Origin: a virus
Strand: one strand, 5' to 3'
IMG/VR virus record: IMGVR_UViG_3300050021_000844
Span: 1 to 32,642 of that record
DNA length: 32,642 nucleotides
In this document: one piece after another, positions 26,693-32,642 of the stretch
Numbering within the stretch: the stretch's first letter is position 1
Layout: the number at the start of each line of letters is the position of its first letter
Translations under genes and position numbers: made by a program
Notes under the pieces: model-generated
Seen by the model: only the letters and a program-made list of their open reading frames with translations
What the model was told of the DNA's origin: nothing
Database searches by the model: none

Positions 26693-26709
26693 TTGCGCCA
26701 CGTTTGGCC
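26693..26709 (+). repeat. Copy 1 of 17-bp dispersed inverted repeat
   Basis: TTGCGCCACGTTTGGCC occurs here and, as its exact reverse complement, at 29109-29125, about 2.4 kb apart. The sequence around each copy is partly similar too. The two copies flank the HU-nuclease, the 9-bp repeats and the DUF3489 gene. Confidence 0.6.
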
Positions 26710-26980
26710 AACACTCGCGCCGTGGTGCGCTGGGGTGCGTCGCGTGGCGGCGGTTGGTCCGGGTGCCATTCCTTCCCTATCTCGGTGGCAAGTTCGGGGC
26801 ATTTGGGCTTCACTTCCGCGACATGGGCGTTGCGTCAACTTGAACCGGAACAGCGCAACTCCCATCTCGGTGCACCGTTAAAGTCTTCGAGTCAGTGCCG
26901 GCGCTAGTGCGCTCTTTCGGCCTTAGCGATTGCCACAGCATCTTCACTCGCGTCGATTCGCAGGGCTTTACGGCTAGATG

Positions 26981-27682
26981 CTACGCGATCTTCGAGAGTA
27001 GCCCCGGAAGGCGGGTGAAAGTTACTTCGTTCCGTGTGATCTTGTACTTCAGTACTTCAATTTTGAGTGCCGCCAGAGCGGCGCACGTCCTGAGCCCTAT
27101 GTCGTCCGGGGCAACCAGTACAAGTGCGGGACAGGGTAATACGCGAAAACTGTTTAGGAAAAGCTGGCCTACAGCGGTATGGATGTGTGCGAGTGTCGTT
27201 GCAGTTTTGACTTCAAACAAGGCCACCATCTGGCCTTTTCTGTTCGAGAGATAAAGGTCACGGCTTTTGTCATTCGACACCTGCCACCGCTTCAATTCGG
27301 ATGCTAGCGTGTTTACGACAAGGCCGTGAGTACGATCGGCTGCCGCCGTCCTCCGCCGCCTGGGCGTCTTTGCTGTGCCCTCAAATTCCTTGTGGAACTT
27401 CTGAGAGGATTTTGGCGGAAGCGGCGGATTCCGATCCCGTTGCGCTTTCTGATCCGTTTGATCAATTCGGACCAGCCGCCCGATCCCTGGAATGACGAAC
27501 TGTCCTCGCTCCTTCACCTCGCTGACGGCTGTGTTGGCAAGTGTCTTCAGAAGCTGTCTAGCAACTCTTATCGAAACCCCGCAGCGGTCGGCGAGTAGCC
27601 GCGCAATTTCCGATGGCTTTATGGCTCTGGCGTTGATGTCGGTTCGATGAGCAGCCTGTGAGATGCCATGACCACGTTCCAT
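26981..27682 (-). CDS. HU/IHF-like DNA-binding domain fused to PD-(D/E)XK nuclease-like domain
   Basis: The product has 233 aa. Residues about 21-100 resemble HU/IHF proteins: a helix-turn-helix dimer segment (KPSEIARLLADRCGVSIRVA, then TLANTAVSEVKERG), followed by the hallmark FVIPGIGRLVRI and a shortened arm region with R-N-P. After a basic linker (about 103-118, RRRR), residues about 119-215 look like a restriction-endonuclease-like fold. These include VVNTLASEL, D142 in RDLYLSN, ALFEVKT with E157-x-K159, then AVGQL with Q173, and a LVLVAPDD strand. D...E-x-K...Q is the PD-(D/E)XK pattern. It lies upstream of the terminase where many cos phages carry an HNH nuclease. Function in packaging, recombination or DNA targeting is inference. 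No recognised named family. Confidence 0.7.
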   Translation of the reverse strand: MERGHGISQAAHRTDINARAIKPSEIARLLADRCGVSIRVARQLLKTLANTAVSEVKERGQFVIPGIGRLVRIDQTDQKAQRDRNPPLPPKSSQKFHKEFEGTAKTPRRRRTAAADRTHGLVVNTLASELKRWQVSNDKSRDLYLSNRKGQMVALFEVKTATTLAHIHTAVGQLFLNSFRVLPCPALVLVAPDDIGLRTCAALAALKIEVLKYKITRNEVTFTRLPGLLSKIA

Positions 27683-27887
27683 AGCGCCGTCCGAAAATGC
27701 ATCTTAGCAGCAAGCGCTCAAAAAAGGTGCTTCGACGCGATTATTCAGCGTGGGGAGGCCTTTCGGCCGTCCTTGTGTTCGGGATATCCATATTCCTACA
27801 ATCCGAGTGCGGCGAGGACATCCGCGCTCAGGACGGAGAAACTCCAGGACCGATAGACCTGATCGTTCTGGATAGTTCCGCGCACGC

Positions 27888-28271
27888 TCAGTTCCTCTTC
27901 CAGACAGACCAGAGTATCCGTGTCATGCATGAAATCCTGCGCTCTCTCTTACCGCCATAGCGTTTCGTACGCAGCCGGTACCCGGACGTGTCGTCGCCAA
28001 CACTGCCAACTCCTCGTAACCGACGATCTGGAAAATAGCTCCTACCTTGTGTGCTCATCGCCTGCGCGGTAAGCGCGAAAAGCGCGGAAAGGGGTTCGCG
28101 TGATGACTTACCGCGCTTATCGCGCATATCGCGCCAACGACCCCGCTGACCATAATTGCTGCACCTGCGGCATTTGCCGTACTTATCGCGCTTACCGCGC
28201 TTTTCGCGCAGGGCCGTGAGCTTCCGTGCCTTGTCGCCGCACGCTCTCTGCACCTGCGGATCGCCATCCAA
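27888..28271 (-). CDS. Doubtful small basic protein overlapping the 9-bp repeats
   Basis: An ATG at 28271 with GGAAGAAAG about 6-10 nt upstream opens a 127-aa frame. The first half is Lys/Arg-rich, because the 9-bp repeats are read as R-[DGE]-K tripeptides, and includes a CRRC pair near residues 34-37. The second half has irregular composition with no family features. Divergent placement 98 nt from the DUF3489 ATG is compatible with a gene, but the frame may be only a by-product of the repeats. Confidence 0.25.
   Translation of the reverse strand: MDGDPQVQRACGDKARKLTALREKRGKRDKYGKCRRCSNYGQRGRWRDMRDKRGKSSREPLSALFALTAQAMSTQGRSYFPDRRLRGVGSVGDDTSGYRLRTKRYGGKRERRISCMTRILWSVWKRN
28064..28090 (-). 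repeat. 9-bp tandem repeat cluster 1 (inverted)
   Basis: Three units read on the plus strand as GCGCGGTAA, GCGCGAAAA and GCGCGGAAA, the reverse complement of the TTNYCGCGC unit found in clusters 2 and 3. Confidence 0.75.
28108..28134 (+). repeat. 9-bp tandem repeat cluster 2
   Basis: Three units, TTACCGCGC, TTATCGCGC and ATATCGCGC, head to tail. The cluster starts 17 nt after cluster 1 and faces it. Confidence 0.75.
28183..28209 (+). repeat. 9-bp tandem repeat cluster 3
   Basis: Three units, TTATCGCGC, TTACCGCGC and TTTTCGCGC, head to tail, 48 nt after cluster 2 and in the same orientation. The whole cluster is nearly the reverse complement of cluster 1, so hairpin formation between them is also possible. 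Confidence 0.75.
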
Positions 28272-28369
28272 ACTTTCTTCCGAAGCGTTGAACTTCCGCC
28301 TTGCCTTCCGGGGCCATCGGAGTGATGAATGTGATCGTCACGGTAAGCCGTGCAAAGGAAGGAACTTAC

Positions 28370-28969
28370 ATGAAAACGTTTACGATCGATACCGAGAACA
28401 ACATCAGCGCCTTCGCCACCCAGGACGAAGCCGCCGCGGCGACCGCCACGCCTTTTGATACCTTCGCCAGCCAAAAGGAACTCTTGAGCCTGGTCGGGCA
28501 GTGGCCCGCGGAGCGTCTGGTAGCCATCTGGAACAGCCTGCCGGGCGTCAAGCCGGTGAAGGGCTTCAAGACAGCCAAGGTCGCAACAGGCCGGATCTGG
28601 GAGCAGATCCAAACCCTGGGCGACGCCCCGAAGCCGAAGGCAGAGCGCAAACCCAAGGGTGGCGAGCAGGCCGCCAAGGGCGCGCCCGCAAAGGGCAAGG
28701 CGACCAAGAAGGCCACCCCCGCTAAGAAGGCGCCCAAGGCCGCGAAAACGCCGGAAAGCGCCGGGCCGCGCGAGGGCAGCAAGACTGCCCAGGTGGTCGC
28801 AATGCTCCAGCGGAAGAACGGCGCCACGCTGGCGGAGATCATGGACAAGATGGGTTGGCAGAAGCACACGGTGCGCGGGTTCATGGCCGGCGCGATGAAA
28901 AAGGCCGGCTACACCGTCGAGTCTTTCAAATCCGAGAAAGGCGACCGCACCTACCGGATCAACCAGTAG
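28370..28969 (+). CDS. DUF3489 family protein with Lys/Ala-rich linker
   Basis: I chose the ATG at 28370 (199 aa), because AAGGAAGGAA precedes it at good distance; an upstream in-frame start at 28301 lacks this. Residues 1-82 are a small helical N-terminal part. Residues about 86-132 form a histone H1-like Lys/Ala/Pro-rich linker (KGKATKKATPAKKAPKAAK). Residues about 136-198 match DUF3489 (REGSKTAQVVAMLQRKNGAT, IMDKMGWQKHTVRGFM, DRTYRI), a winged-helix-like domain found in phages and bacteria and thought to bind DNA. It is a single-gene plus-strand unit ending in a clear terminator. A regulatory or DNA-compaction role is inference. Confidence 0.85.
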   Translation: MKTFTIDTENNISAFATQDEAAAATATPFDTFASQKELLSLVGQWPAERLVAIWNSLPGVKPVKGFKTAKVATGRIWEQIQTLGDAPKPKAERKPKGGEQAAKGAPAKGKATKKATPAKKAPKAAKTPESAGPREGSKTAQVVAMLQRKNGATLAEIMDKMGWQKHTVRGFMAGAMKKAGYTVESFKSEKGDRTYRINQ

Positions 28970-29195
28970 CATCAAACCCCTCTTCCTGGCCCGCTCCGGC
29001 TCCGGCCGCGGCGGGCTTTTTGCCGTTCTTGGCCTTCTGTTCCCACCCCTGCCCGCGTCGCACGAGCGTTGGCCGACACGCCAACTGGTCGCCACTGGAG
29101 CGAACGTGGGCCAAACGTGGCGCAACGGTGGCCGACCCTTGCAGCAGCCGGAGTTCCGCCGACCAGTCCACCAGCGCCCAGCACAATCCCTGCAC
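28959..29195 (-). CDS. Possible small protein downstream of the methyltransferase
   Basis: The frame from a GTG at 29195 gives 78 aa with a helical, plausible start (QGLCWALVDWSAELRLLQ) and a Lys/Ala/Gly-rich end. It is in the same frame as the methyltransferase, and the frame stays open back to that gene's TGA at 29259 (reading REEIAALEAQLRAGHTDV just after it). No ATG or strong ribosome site is present, so the true start is unclear. Its last 11 nt overlap the convergent DUF3489 gene. It may be a small coupled gene or a decayed extension. Confidence 0.3.
   Translation of the reverse strand: MQGLCWALVDWSAELRLLQGSATVAPRLAHVRSSGDQLACRPTLVRRGQGWEQKAKNGKKPAAAGAGAGQEEGFDATG
28989..29021 (+). terminator. 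Rho-independent terminator after the DUF3489 gene
   Basis: GCCCGC (28989-28994) pairs with GCGGGC (29011-29016) around a GC-rich loop and is followed directly by TTTTT (29017-29021). It lies about 20 nt past the DUF3489 stop. Confidence 0.7.
29109..29125 (-). repeat. Copy 2 of 17-bp dispersed inverted repeat
   Basis: GGCCAAACGTGGCGCAA is the exact reverse complement of 26693-26709. It lies inside the doubtful small frame after the methyltransferase. Confidence 0.6.
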
Positions 29196-29258
29196 GTCCG
29201 TATGCCCTGCGCGTAGTTGCGCTTCCAGCGCCGCGATCTCCTCGCGGCAGCGAGCGAT

Positions 29259-29897
29259 TCACGCGGGCACGTTCCGGCGTTCCTCGGCGATCTCCTCGAA
29301 GGTCCGCCCGTCGCCGTCGAGCGTAGCTTTCCTGCCGGACAGCGTTTGCCAGCGCTGGATGACTACGTCCACGTATTTGGGATCCAGTTCGATGCCGCAG
29401 CAGACGCGCTCCGTGAGTTCGGCGGCGGCCAACGTCGTGCCGCTCCCCAGGAAGGGCTCATACACCAGTTCGCCGCGCTTCAGGTGATTGAGAATCGGGC
29501 GCCGAAAGAGCTCGATGGGTTTCTGCGTGGGATGGTCGAATTTCTCTTCGTCCGAACCGCCCATAATGAACTTCGGCGAGGGCGATGCCCAAATCGTGGA
29601 GTTCTCGCCGGCCCTCCCAAACCACGGTGCGTTCTTGCGCCGCACAAACCAACAGGGTTCGTGCTGAAACCAGTACAGCGTCCTGGTTAGGACCGTCCGC
29701 CCCTTGTCCCAAATGATTTGCTGATGATGCTCGAAGCCGATGCGCAGCAGGCCGTTCAGAACCTCGCGCGTGAACGTCGAGGCGTGCCATACATACGCGA
29801 CTTGCAGGCTCGGCACCAATTCGAAGGCTTCCGACCAGTCGGCTCGCGTGTCGCCGGAGATGGTCGTCTCGGTGTGGCCTTCCGTGCGGTGCTTCAT
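29259..29897 (-). CDS. DNA methyltransferase, C-terminal fragment (frameshifted gene)
   Basis: The fragment is 212 aa and starts with an internal Met. It contains the C-terminal half of an N4/N6 (D21-class-like) DNA methyltransferase. This includes HPTQKP near residues 122-127, and motif I with FLGSGTT near 149-155 in the order expected for beta-class enzymes, where the catalytic motif precedes motif I. The DPPY catalytic motif is missing here but lies at the end of the preceding ORF, in the +1 neighbouring frame. The frame is open back to that DPPYG segment (reading RRLNGCGPAEASYMKHR across the junction). The pair is best read as one gene split by a one-base deletion near 29930. Alone, this fragment should not be catalytic. 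Confidence 0.85.
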   Translation of the reverse strand: MKHRTEGHTETTISGDTRADWSEAFELVPSLQVAYVWHASTFTREVLNGLLRIGFEHHQQIIWDKGRTVLTRTLYWFQHEPCWFVRRKNAPWFGRAGENSTIWASPSPKFIMGGSDEEKFDHPTQKPIELFRRPILNHLKRGELVYEPFLGSGTTLAAAELTERVCCGIELDPKYVDVVIQRWQTLSGRKATLDGDGRTFEEIAEERRNVPA

Positions 29898-29926
29898 GTA
29901 GCTCGCCTCGGCAGGTCCACAGCCGT

Positions 29927-30601
29927 TCAGGCGGCGCGGTCACGCCACTCGCTATCGAGCTCGATGCCGTACGGCGGGTCGGTAACCATCAGCTTTGGCT
30001 TGCGTTCCCCCAGGAGCCGTGCGACGGCTTCCGCGCTGGTGGCATCGGCACAGAGGACGCGATGCTGACTGCGCCCATTGCCACAGAGCCAAAGGTCGCC
30101 CGGGCGGGACACCGGGTTGTCGGGGATTGGCGGGACGGTGTTAGCCGCATCGTCGTCGGCCGCCAGCAGCAGGTCATCGATCTCCCTGGGGTCGAAACCG
30201 GTTAAGGACAGGTCGAACTCCGCCGCGGTGAGTTCCTGCAGCTCAAGAGCGAGAAGCTCTTCGTCCCACGCTGCCCATGTCGCCGACCGATTCACCAGCA
30301 AGCGAAAGGCTTTCACCTGCGCTTCGGTCCACTCGTCGCACAGAAGCACAGGGATTGAACTCGTGTCACCGCCGGGCCACGATCCCAGCTTGCGCGCAGC
30401 CTTCAAACGCAAATGGCCGTCAACAACTTCACCGTCGCTGCGCGCCAAGACGGGGATTTTGAAGCCGAATTCGCGGATGCTCGCGCACATGCGGTCGATG
30501 ACAGCGTCATTCTTCCTCGGGTTCCGAATGTAGAAGACGAGCCGATCGATTGGCCAGATCTGAACTTGTGCGGTTTGGGCTGCCGTTTCCTGCAAGAGCA
30601 T
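29927..30601 (-). CDS. ParB-like nuclease/methyltransferase, N-terminal fragment (frameshifted gene)
   Basis: From the ATG at 30601 (AAGGTGG just upstream) the fragment has 224 aa; a GTG at 30634 would add 11. Residues about 12-115 are a ParB/Spo0J-type domain with VVDGHLRLKAARKLG near 59-73 (GHxRxxAA). Residues about 165-224 start the methyltransferase domain and contain the catalytic DPPYG near 208-212, right before the premature TGA at 29927. The family normally continues into the methyltransferase half found at 29259-29897. Phage-encoded ParB-methyltransferases modify phage DNA, probably against host restriction. A single-base deletion (GCC GGC CTG changed to GCC GCC TGA) would explain the split; a sequencing error cannot be excluded. 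Confidence 0.85.
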   Translation of the reverse strand: MLLQETAAQTAQVQIWPIDRLVFYIRNPRKNDAVIDRMCASIREFGFKIPVLARSDGEVVDGHLRLKAARKLGSWPGGDTSSIPVLLCDEWTEAQVKAFRLLVNRSATWAAWDEELLALELQELTAAEFDLSLTGFDPREIDDLLLAADDDAANTVPPIPDNPVSRPGDLWLCGNGRSQHRVLCADATSAEAVARLLGERKPKLMVTDPPYGIELDSEWRDRAA

Positions 30602-30724
30602 ATTCCACCTTTGGTTTAGGCCAGGAAGTCCCACGTTGGACGCGCGCCCTGGCTTACTGCGGAATCCGCTACCCGTTCGCGCCTGGGTGCCCCGTGTCGC
30701 GTCGTCTGGCTCCGGGTTGGCCGG

Positions 30725-30889
30725 TTAGACCACCCGCCGCCTCGGACGCCCAGCCGCCCCTGACCGCATGCTCAGCTTGGCAGCCAATTGACGAAACTCG
30801 CGCCAGAATGGCCAGCCGCACCATCCCGGTCTTAAGCCGCGTTCCATCGCGGGGTGCCTACCACCCGCGCTACCCATGCGTGCCATCAT
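30725..30889 (-). CDS. Small 54-aa hypothetical protein
   Basis: The ATG at 30889 overlaps the end of the preceding gene and has AGGG 8 nt upstream. The product begins MMARMGSAGGRHPAMERG, has a tryptophan-rich helix PGWCGWPFWREFRQLAAKLS near 21-40 and a basic tail GRPRRRVV. Coupled position and the amphipathic aromatic segment suggest a real small gene, but no family is recognised. Confidence 0.4.
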   Translation of the reverse strand: MMARMGSAGGRHPAMERGLRPGWCGWPFWREFRQLAAKLSMRSGAAGRPRRRVV

Positions 30890-31250
30890 GAGTTCGCCCT
30901 GCGATAACTGAGGTCGGAATTGCGTCTGGATTGAATCGGCGAGGGTTGAATTTGTCGCGATCGGACCACCGGACCAACTGGCCCGTCGCCGGATTCAGAC
31001 GCTTAATTACCACCAGCGGATGCGGCCCAAGCTGTTCTCGATACGTAGGGCCGGCATCATCATGCAGAGATGGCCGGAGCGAATCATCGCCGTGCGGCTT
31101 CAGGTTGACCTGGACGATTTGACCGGTCTTGCGCTTGCGCACGACTTCGGCATTCGGCGCTCCGATGTACCGGCGCACGCTGACATCATCACAGATCTCG
31201 ATGATTCTGGGGCCCACAAACACAAAGATTCTCATGATTCGTTTGGACAC
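30870..31250 (-). CDS. Hypothetical protein upstream of the ParB-methyltransferase
   Basis: A GTG at 31250 (or an ATG at 31235, five codons later) opens a 126-aa frame. The N-terminal RIFVFVGPRIIEICDDVSV strand-helix is followed by RKRKTGQIVQVNLKPHG, PHPLVVIKRLNPATG and FNPRRFNPDAIP. The regular alternation of hydrophobic and charged residues looks like a genuine small folded protein. No family is recognised. Neither start has a good ribosome site, so the start is uncertain. It probably heads a short minus-strand operon with the 54-aa gene and the methyltransferase. Confidence 0.55.
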   Translation of the reverse strand: MSKRIMRIFVFVGPRIIEICDDVSVRRYIGAPNAEVVRKRKTGQIVQVNLKPHGDDSLRPSLHDDAGPTYREQLGPHPLVVIKRLNPATGQLVRWSDRDKFNPRRFNPDAIPTSVIAGRTHDGTHG

Positions 31251-31390
31251 ACTGGTAGCGATTACTGGATGTCGGACTATTTTTGCGCCCGGCCCGCCGG
31301 TACGTCACTCTGGAAGCGAATGCGTATGCCACCTTCGGAAGGTGCGCTTGCGAGTCCCGTCTCTTCGGCGAGGCCGCAACCTAACCCACC

Positions 31391-31420
31391 TGAATATCAA
31401 GACGGGGGTTCATTCGTCAA
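31391..31420 (-). promoter_or_regulatory. Weak candidate promoter for the minus-strand hypothetical operon
   Basis: On the minus strand TTGACG (31420-31415) is followed after 18 nt by TATTCA (31396-31391). The -35 is 5 of 6, the -10 is weak. The distance to the GTG at 31250 is about 140 nt. Confidence 0.25.
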
Positions 31421-31544
31421 CAGAAAAAACTGAGTTTCAGCCCACGAACTCCTCAGTGTTCTCGGACGCCGGCAGCTGATCCTGGACGAACCTGCCTGGA
31501 AGCAGTTCGCTGGTGATCCCCGTTCGCGTCCATCAAATCATGAG

Positions 31545-31574
31545 TGGACACTGGAACATCGATTACTTTAGTAT
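31545..31574 (+). promoter_or_regulatory. Candidate promoter for the toxin-antitoxin-like pair
   Basis: TGGACA (31545-31550, 5 of 6 to the -35 consensus) and TAGTAT (31569-31574) are 18 nt apart in a locally AT-rich stretch, about 95 nt before the ATG at 31670. Confidence 0.35.
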
Positions 31575-31669
31575 TGATACATCCAGAACTTACCAGCATA
31601 GCGGGCACCTCTGGCACGAAACACGGGCGTAACAGGACTTCGGTGGTCCTTGACTCTGCCGGGGATCAA

Positions 31670-32071
31670 ATGATACCATCCGATCAAGAGTCGGCTGAGG
31701 CAATCCAATCAGCCAAAGATGCTCTTGAGGACTATAAGCGATTTTTCTTTGGCAACGCAAAGCTCGAAAGCGAGCTATACGACCTGGGCTTGCTGACGGC
31801 CGAGGAGCGTTATATGGCGGTCGATATTGCCCTCCAGGAGATCACACCTGCCGCTCGGCGGGGTCCCAACCCTCCCAACGATTACACTTCATCGGGTCTG
31901 CTGAAGGGCGAACGTCTTTGCGCGTTTAGGTGGCAATCTGTTGAATTCAAAAGGGTAATGTATTTTAAGTTTGCGGTGGCCGCTCGGTGCGGGAAACCGC
32001 GGCTGGTAGTTTATTCGCTCCACGAGCATAGGCCCCTAAACTTGCCAATCAAAGTATCCGATAAGGAATAG
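31670..32071 (+). CDS. Small protein paired with MqsA-like antitoxin (candidate toxin)
   Basis: I chose the ATG at 31670 (133 aa), with GGGG 5 nt upstream; an upstream GTG at 31544 would add 42 residues of low-complexity composition. The N-terminal half is helical and acidic (ESAEAIQSAKDALEDYKR, then LLTAEERYMAVDIALQEI). The C-terminal half has strands with basic residues (FRWQSVEFKRVMYFKFAVAA, PRLVVYSLHEH). The order, small size and 13-nt spacing to an MqsA-like gene fit the toxin-first arrangement of mqsRA and higBA loci. No conserved toxin active site could be identified, so toxin is inference. Confidence 0.6.
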   Translation: MIPSDQESAEAIQSAKDALEDYKRFFFGNAKLESELYDLGLLTAEERYMAVDIALQEITPAARRGPNPPNDYTSSGLLKGERLCAFRWQSVEFKRVMYFKFAVAARCGKPRLVVYSLHEHRPLNLPIKVSDKE

Positions 32072-32084
32072 CGAGGCGCGAAAC

Positions 32085-32642
32085 GTGTTGACTTGCTTTG
32101 AATGCGACGAGGGGACATTGAGCCCCCAAATGATCCGGGTGGAAGGGTCTCGCCATGGCGAGACCTTTACCGTCGAAACTGACGGTCTGAAATGCGATCA
32201 TTGCGGGTTCGAGACCATCGATAGCGAACAGAGTGCGGAGTTTACGCGGCTTGTTTCCGACGAGTACCGCAAGTGTCACGACCTATTGACTGGGAGTGAA
32301 ATTCGCGCTCGGCGGACCCAATTGGGAATGACGCAGCAACGCTTCTCCGAATACCTCGGAACCGGCATTGCAAGTGTAAAGAGATGGGAATCTGGGCAAA
32401 TCCAGGATAAGGCGATGGACGAGTTGATCCGCCTGAAGACAGACCCGGAGGCTGCCAGGAAGAACTTGAAATCCCTGGAAAAGCAAGTGCCAGAGTCTTT
32501 TGTTGTATTTGAAGGACACGATATCGTCTTCGCACTGACGTCGCCGCACATGCAGTACATGCCGCCCAAACCGATGAGGATGGACAGCCAGTCGATTGCG
32601 GGGCAAGAGGAGCTGTTCATCGATACTTGCGTCGCAGCATAG
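32085..32642 (+). CDS. MqsA-like zinc-finger/HTH antitoxin
   Basis: The 185-aa product starts at GTG (GAGG 8 nt upstream) and ends at the last base of the window. Residues 1-45 form a zinc-binding domain with C4-F-E-C7 and C37-D-H-C40, as in MqsA/YgiT-type proteins. Residues about 68-110 are an Xre-type HTH (SEIRARRTQLGMTQQRFSEY, then VKRWESGQ), which in MqsA binds the operon's operator. A C-terminal extension of about 75 aa is longer than in E. coli MqsA (131 aa). It would neutralise the upstream protein and repress the pair's promoter. The family call is firm; the role as antitoxin depends on the partner. Confidence 0.8.
   Translation: MLTCFECDEGTLSPQMIRVEGSRHGETFTVETDGLKCDHCGFETIDSEQSAEFTRLVSDEYRKCHDLLTGSEIRARRTQLGMTQQRFSEYLGTGIASVKRWESGQIQDKAMDELIRLKTDPEAARKNLKSLEKQVPESFVVFEGHDIVFALTSPHMQYMPPKPMRMDSQSIAGQEELFIDTCVAA

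Larger units (their letters stand above)
26496..26980. other. Non-coding region before terminase; candidate cos/packaging site
   Basis: No convincing gene lies here; the short frames have composition unlike their neighbours. It holds three 13-bp iterons (26561-26599). A 10-bp inverted repeat, AATGCCATTT at 26538-26547 and AAATGGCATT at 26651-26660, brackets the iterons. One copy of a 17-bp repeat (26693-26709) has its inverted partner at 29109-29125. Position beside gpNu1-like and GpA-like terminase genes makes this the best candidate for the cos/packaging site and late promoter; neither cos ends nor promoter can be read with confidence. Confidence 0.45.
27683..28369. other. Mostly non-coding region with 9-bp repeat clusters
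   Basis: This stretch separates the minus-strand HU-nuclease from the plus-strand DUF3489 gene and so must carry divergent promoters. Its main feature is three clusters of 9-bp repeats at 28064-28209. A low-confidence 127-aa minus-strand frame (27888-28271) covers the repeats. The part from 27683 to 27887 shows nothing I can support. Confidence 0.5.
31251..31669. other. Divergent intergenic region
   Basis: The stretch separates the minus-strand hypothetical gene from the plus-strand toxin-antitoxin-like pair. I see weak promoter candidates in both directions and a short perfect hairpin at 31330-31344 (CACCTT-CGG-AAGGTG), but no gene I can support. Confidence 0.4.

Noticed and set aside
26629-26865. 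Short minus-strand ORF in the terminase upstream region
   Set aside because: No ribosome site and no protein-like pattern.
27697-27960. 87-aa plus-strand ORF with a hydrophobic segment, starting 14 nt from the HU-nuclease ATG
   Set aside because: No ribosome site, irregular codon use and no family-like features.
31330-31344. Perfect short hairpin CACCTT-CGG-AAGGTG
   Set aside because: No T tract and too short to call a terminator or operator.
1-32642. CRISPR array, rRNA, complete tRNA, transposase, integrase
   Set aside because: None found by eye on either strand; the 9-bp and 13-bp repeats have no spacers of CRISPR size.

Overview
This G+C-rich window holds the packaging and virion-structure module of a long-tailed, non-contractile (siphovirus-type) temperate phage or prophage, plus part of its flanking accessory region. 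No integrase, repressor, replication or lysis gene is visible, so it cannot be told from sequence alone whether this is an integrated prophage or a free phage contig. The host is not fixed by the sequence. A DUF3489 protein, an MqsA-type zinc-finger/HTH protein and a ParB-methyltransferase of a soil-bacterial type would fit an acidobacterium or a proteobacterium; this is inference.

The late operon runs right to left on the minus strand from about 26495 to 1, in the classical order. It has a gpNu1-like small terminase, a GpA-type large terminase, a gpW-like joining protein, a lambda-type portal, a prohead protease/major capsid fusion, a DUF2190 capsid decoration protein, an FII-like attachment protein, a probable tail terminator, a 52-aa protein and the tail tube protein. 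These are followed by the tail assembly chaperone with a probable -1 frameshift extension carrying a zinc ribbon, a small tail protein, the tape measure, a distal tail protein, a large baseplate hub/tip protein, two repeat-rich tip/fibre proteins, a domain with a chitobiase-C-terminal-like fold and a duplicated-domain protein. Many junctions are ATGA overlaps or gaps of 0-3 nt, so the block looks translationally coupled.

One gene breaks this order: a four-helix membrane protein on the plus strand (15880-16497) between the chaperone and the small tail protein, with its own candidate promoter. It looks like a moron (an inserted lysogenic-conversion gene).

To the right of the terminase is an accessory region. 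It starts with a 485-nt non-coding stretch with three 13-bp iterons, followed by a protein joining an HU/IHF-like DNA-binding domain to a PD-(D/E)XK nuclease-like domain. Next come nine 9-bp repeats in three clusters and a plus-strand DUF3489 protein with a strong terminator. A ParB-like/DNA methyltransferase gene follows, apparently broken by a one-base deletion, then small hypothetical genes. At the right edge is a two-gene plus-strand cassette resembling a type II toxin-antitoxin locus with an MqsA-like antitoxin.

The most unusual candidates are the HU-nuclease fusion next to the terminase and iterons, the 9-bp repeat clusters, and the zinc-ribbon frameshift extension of the tail chaperone.
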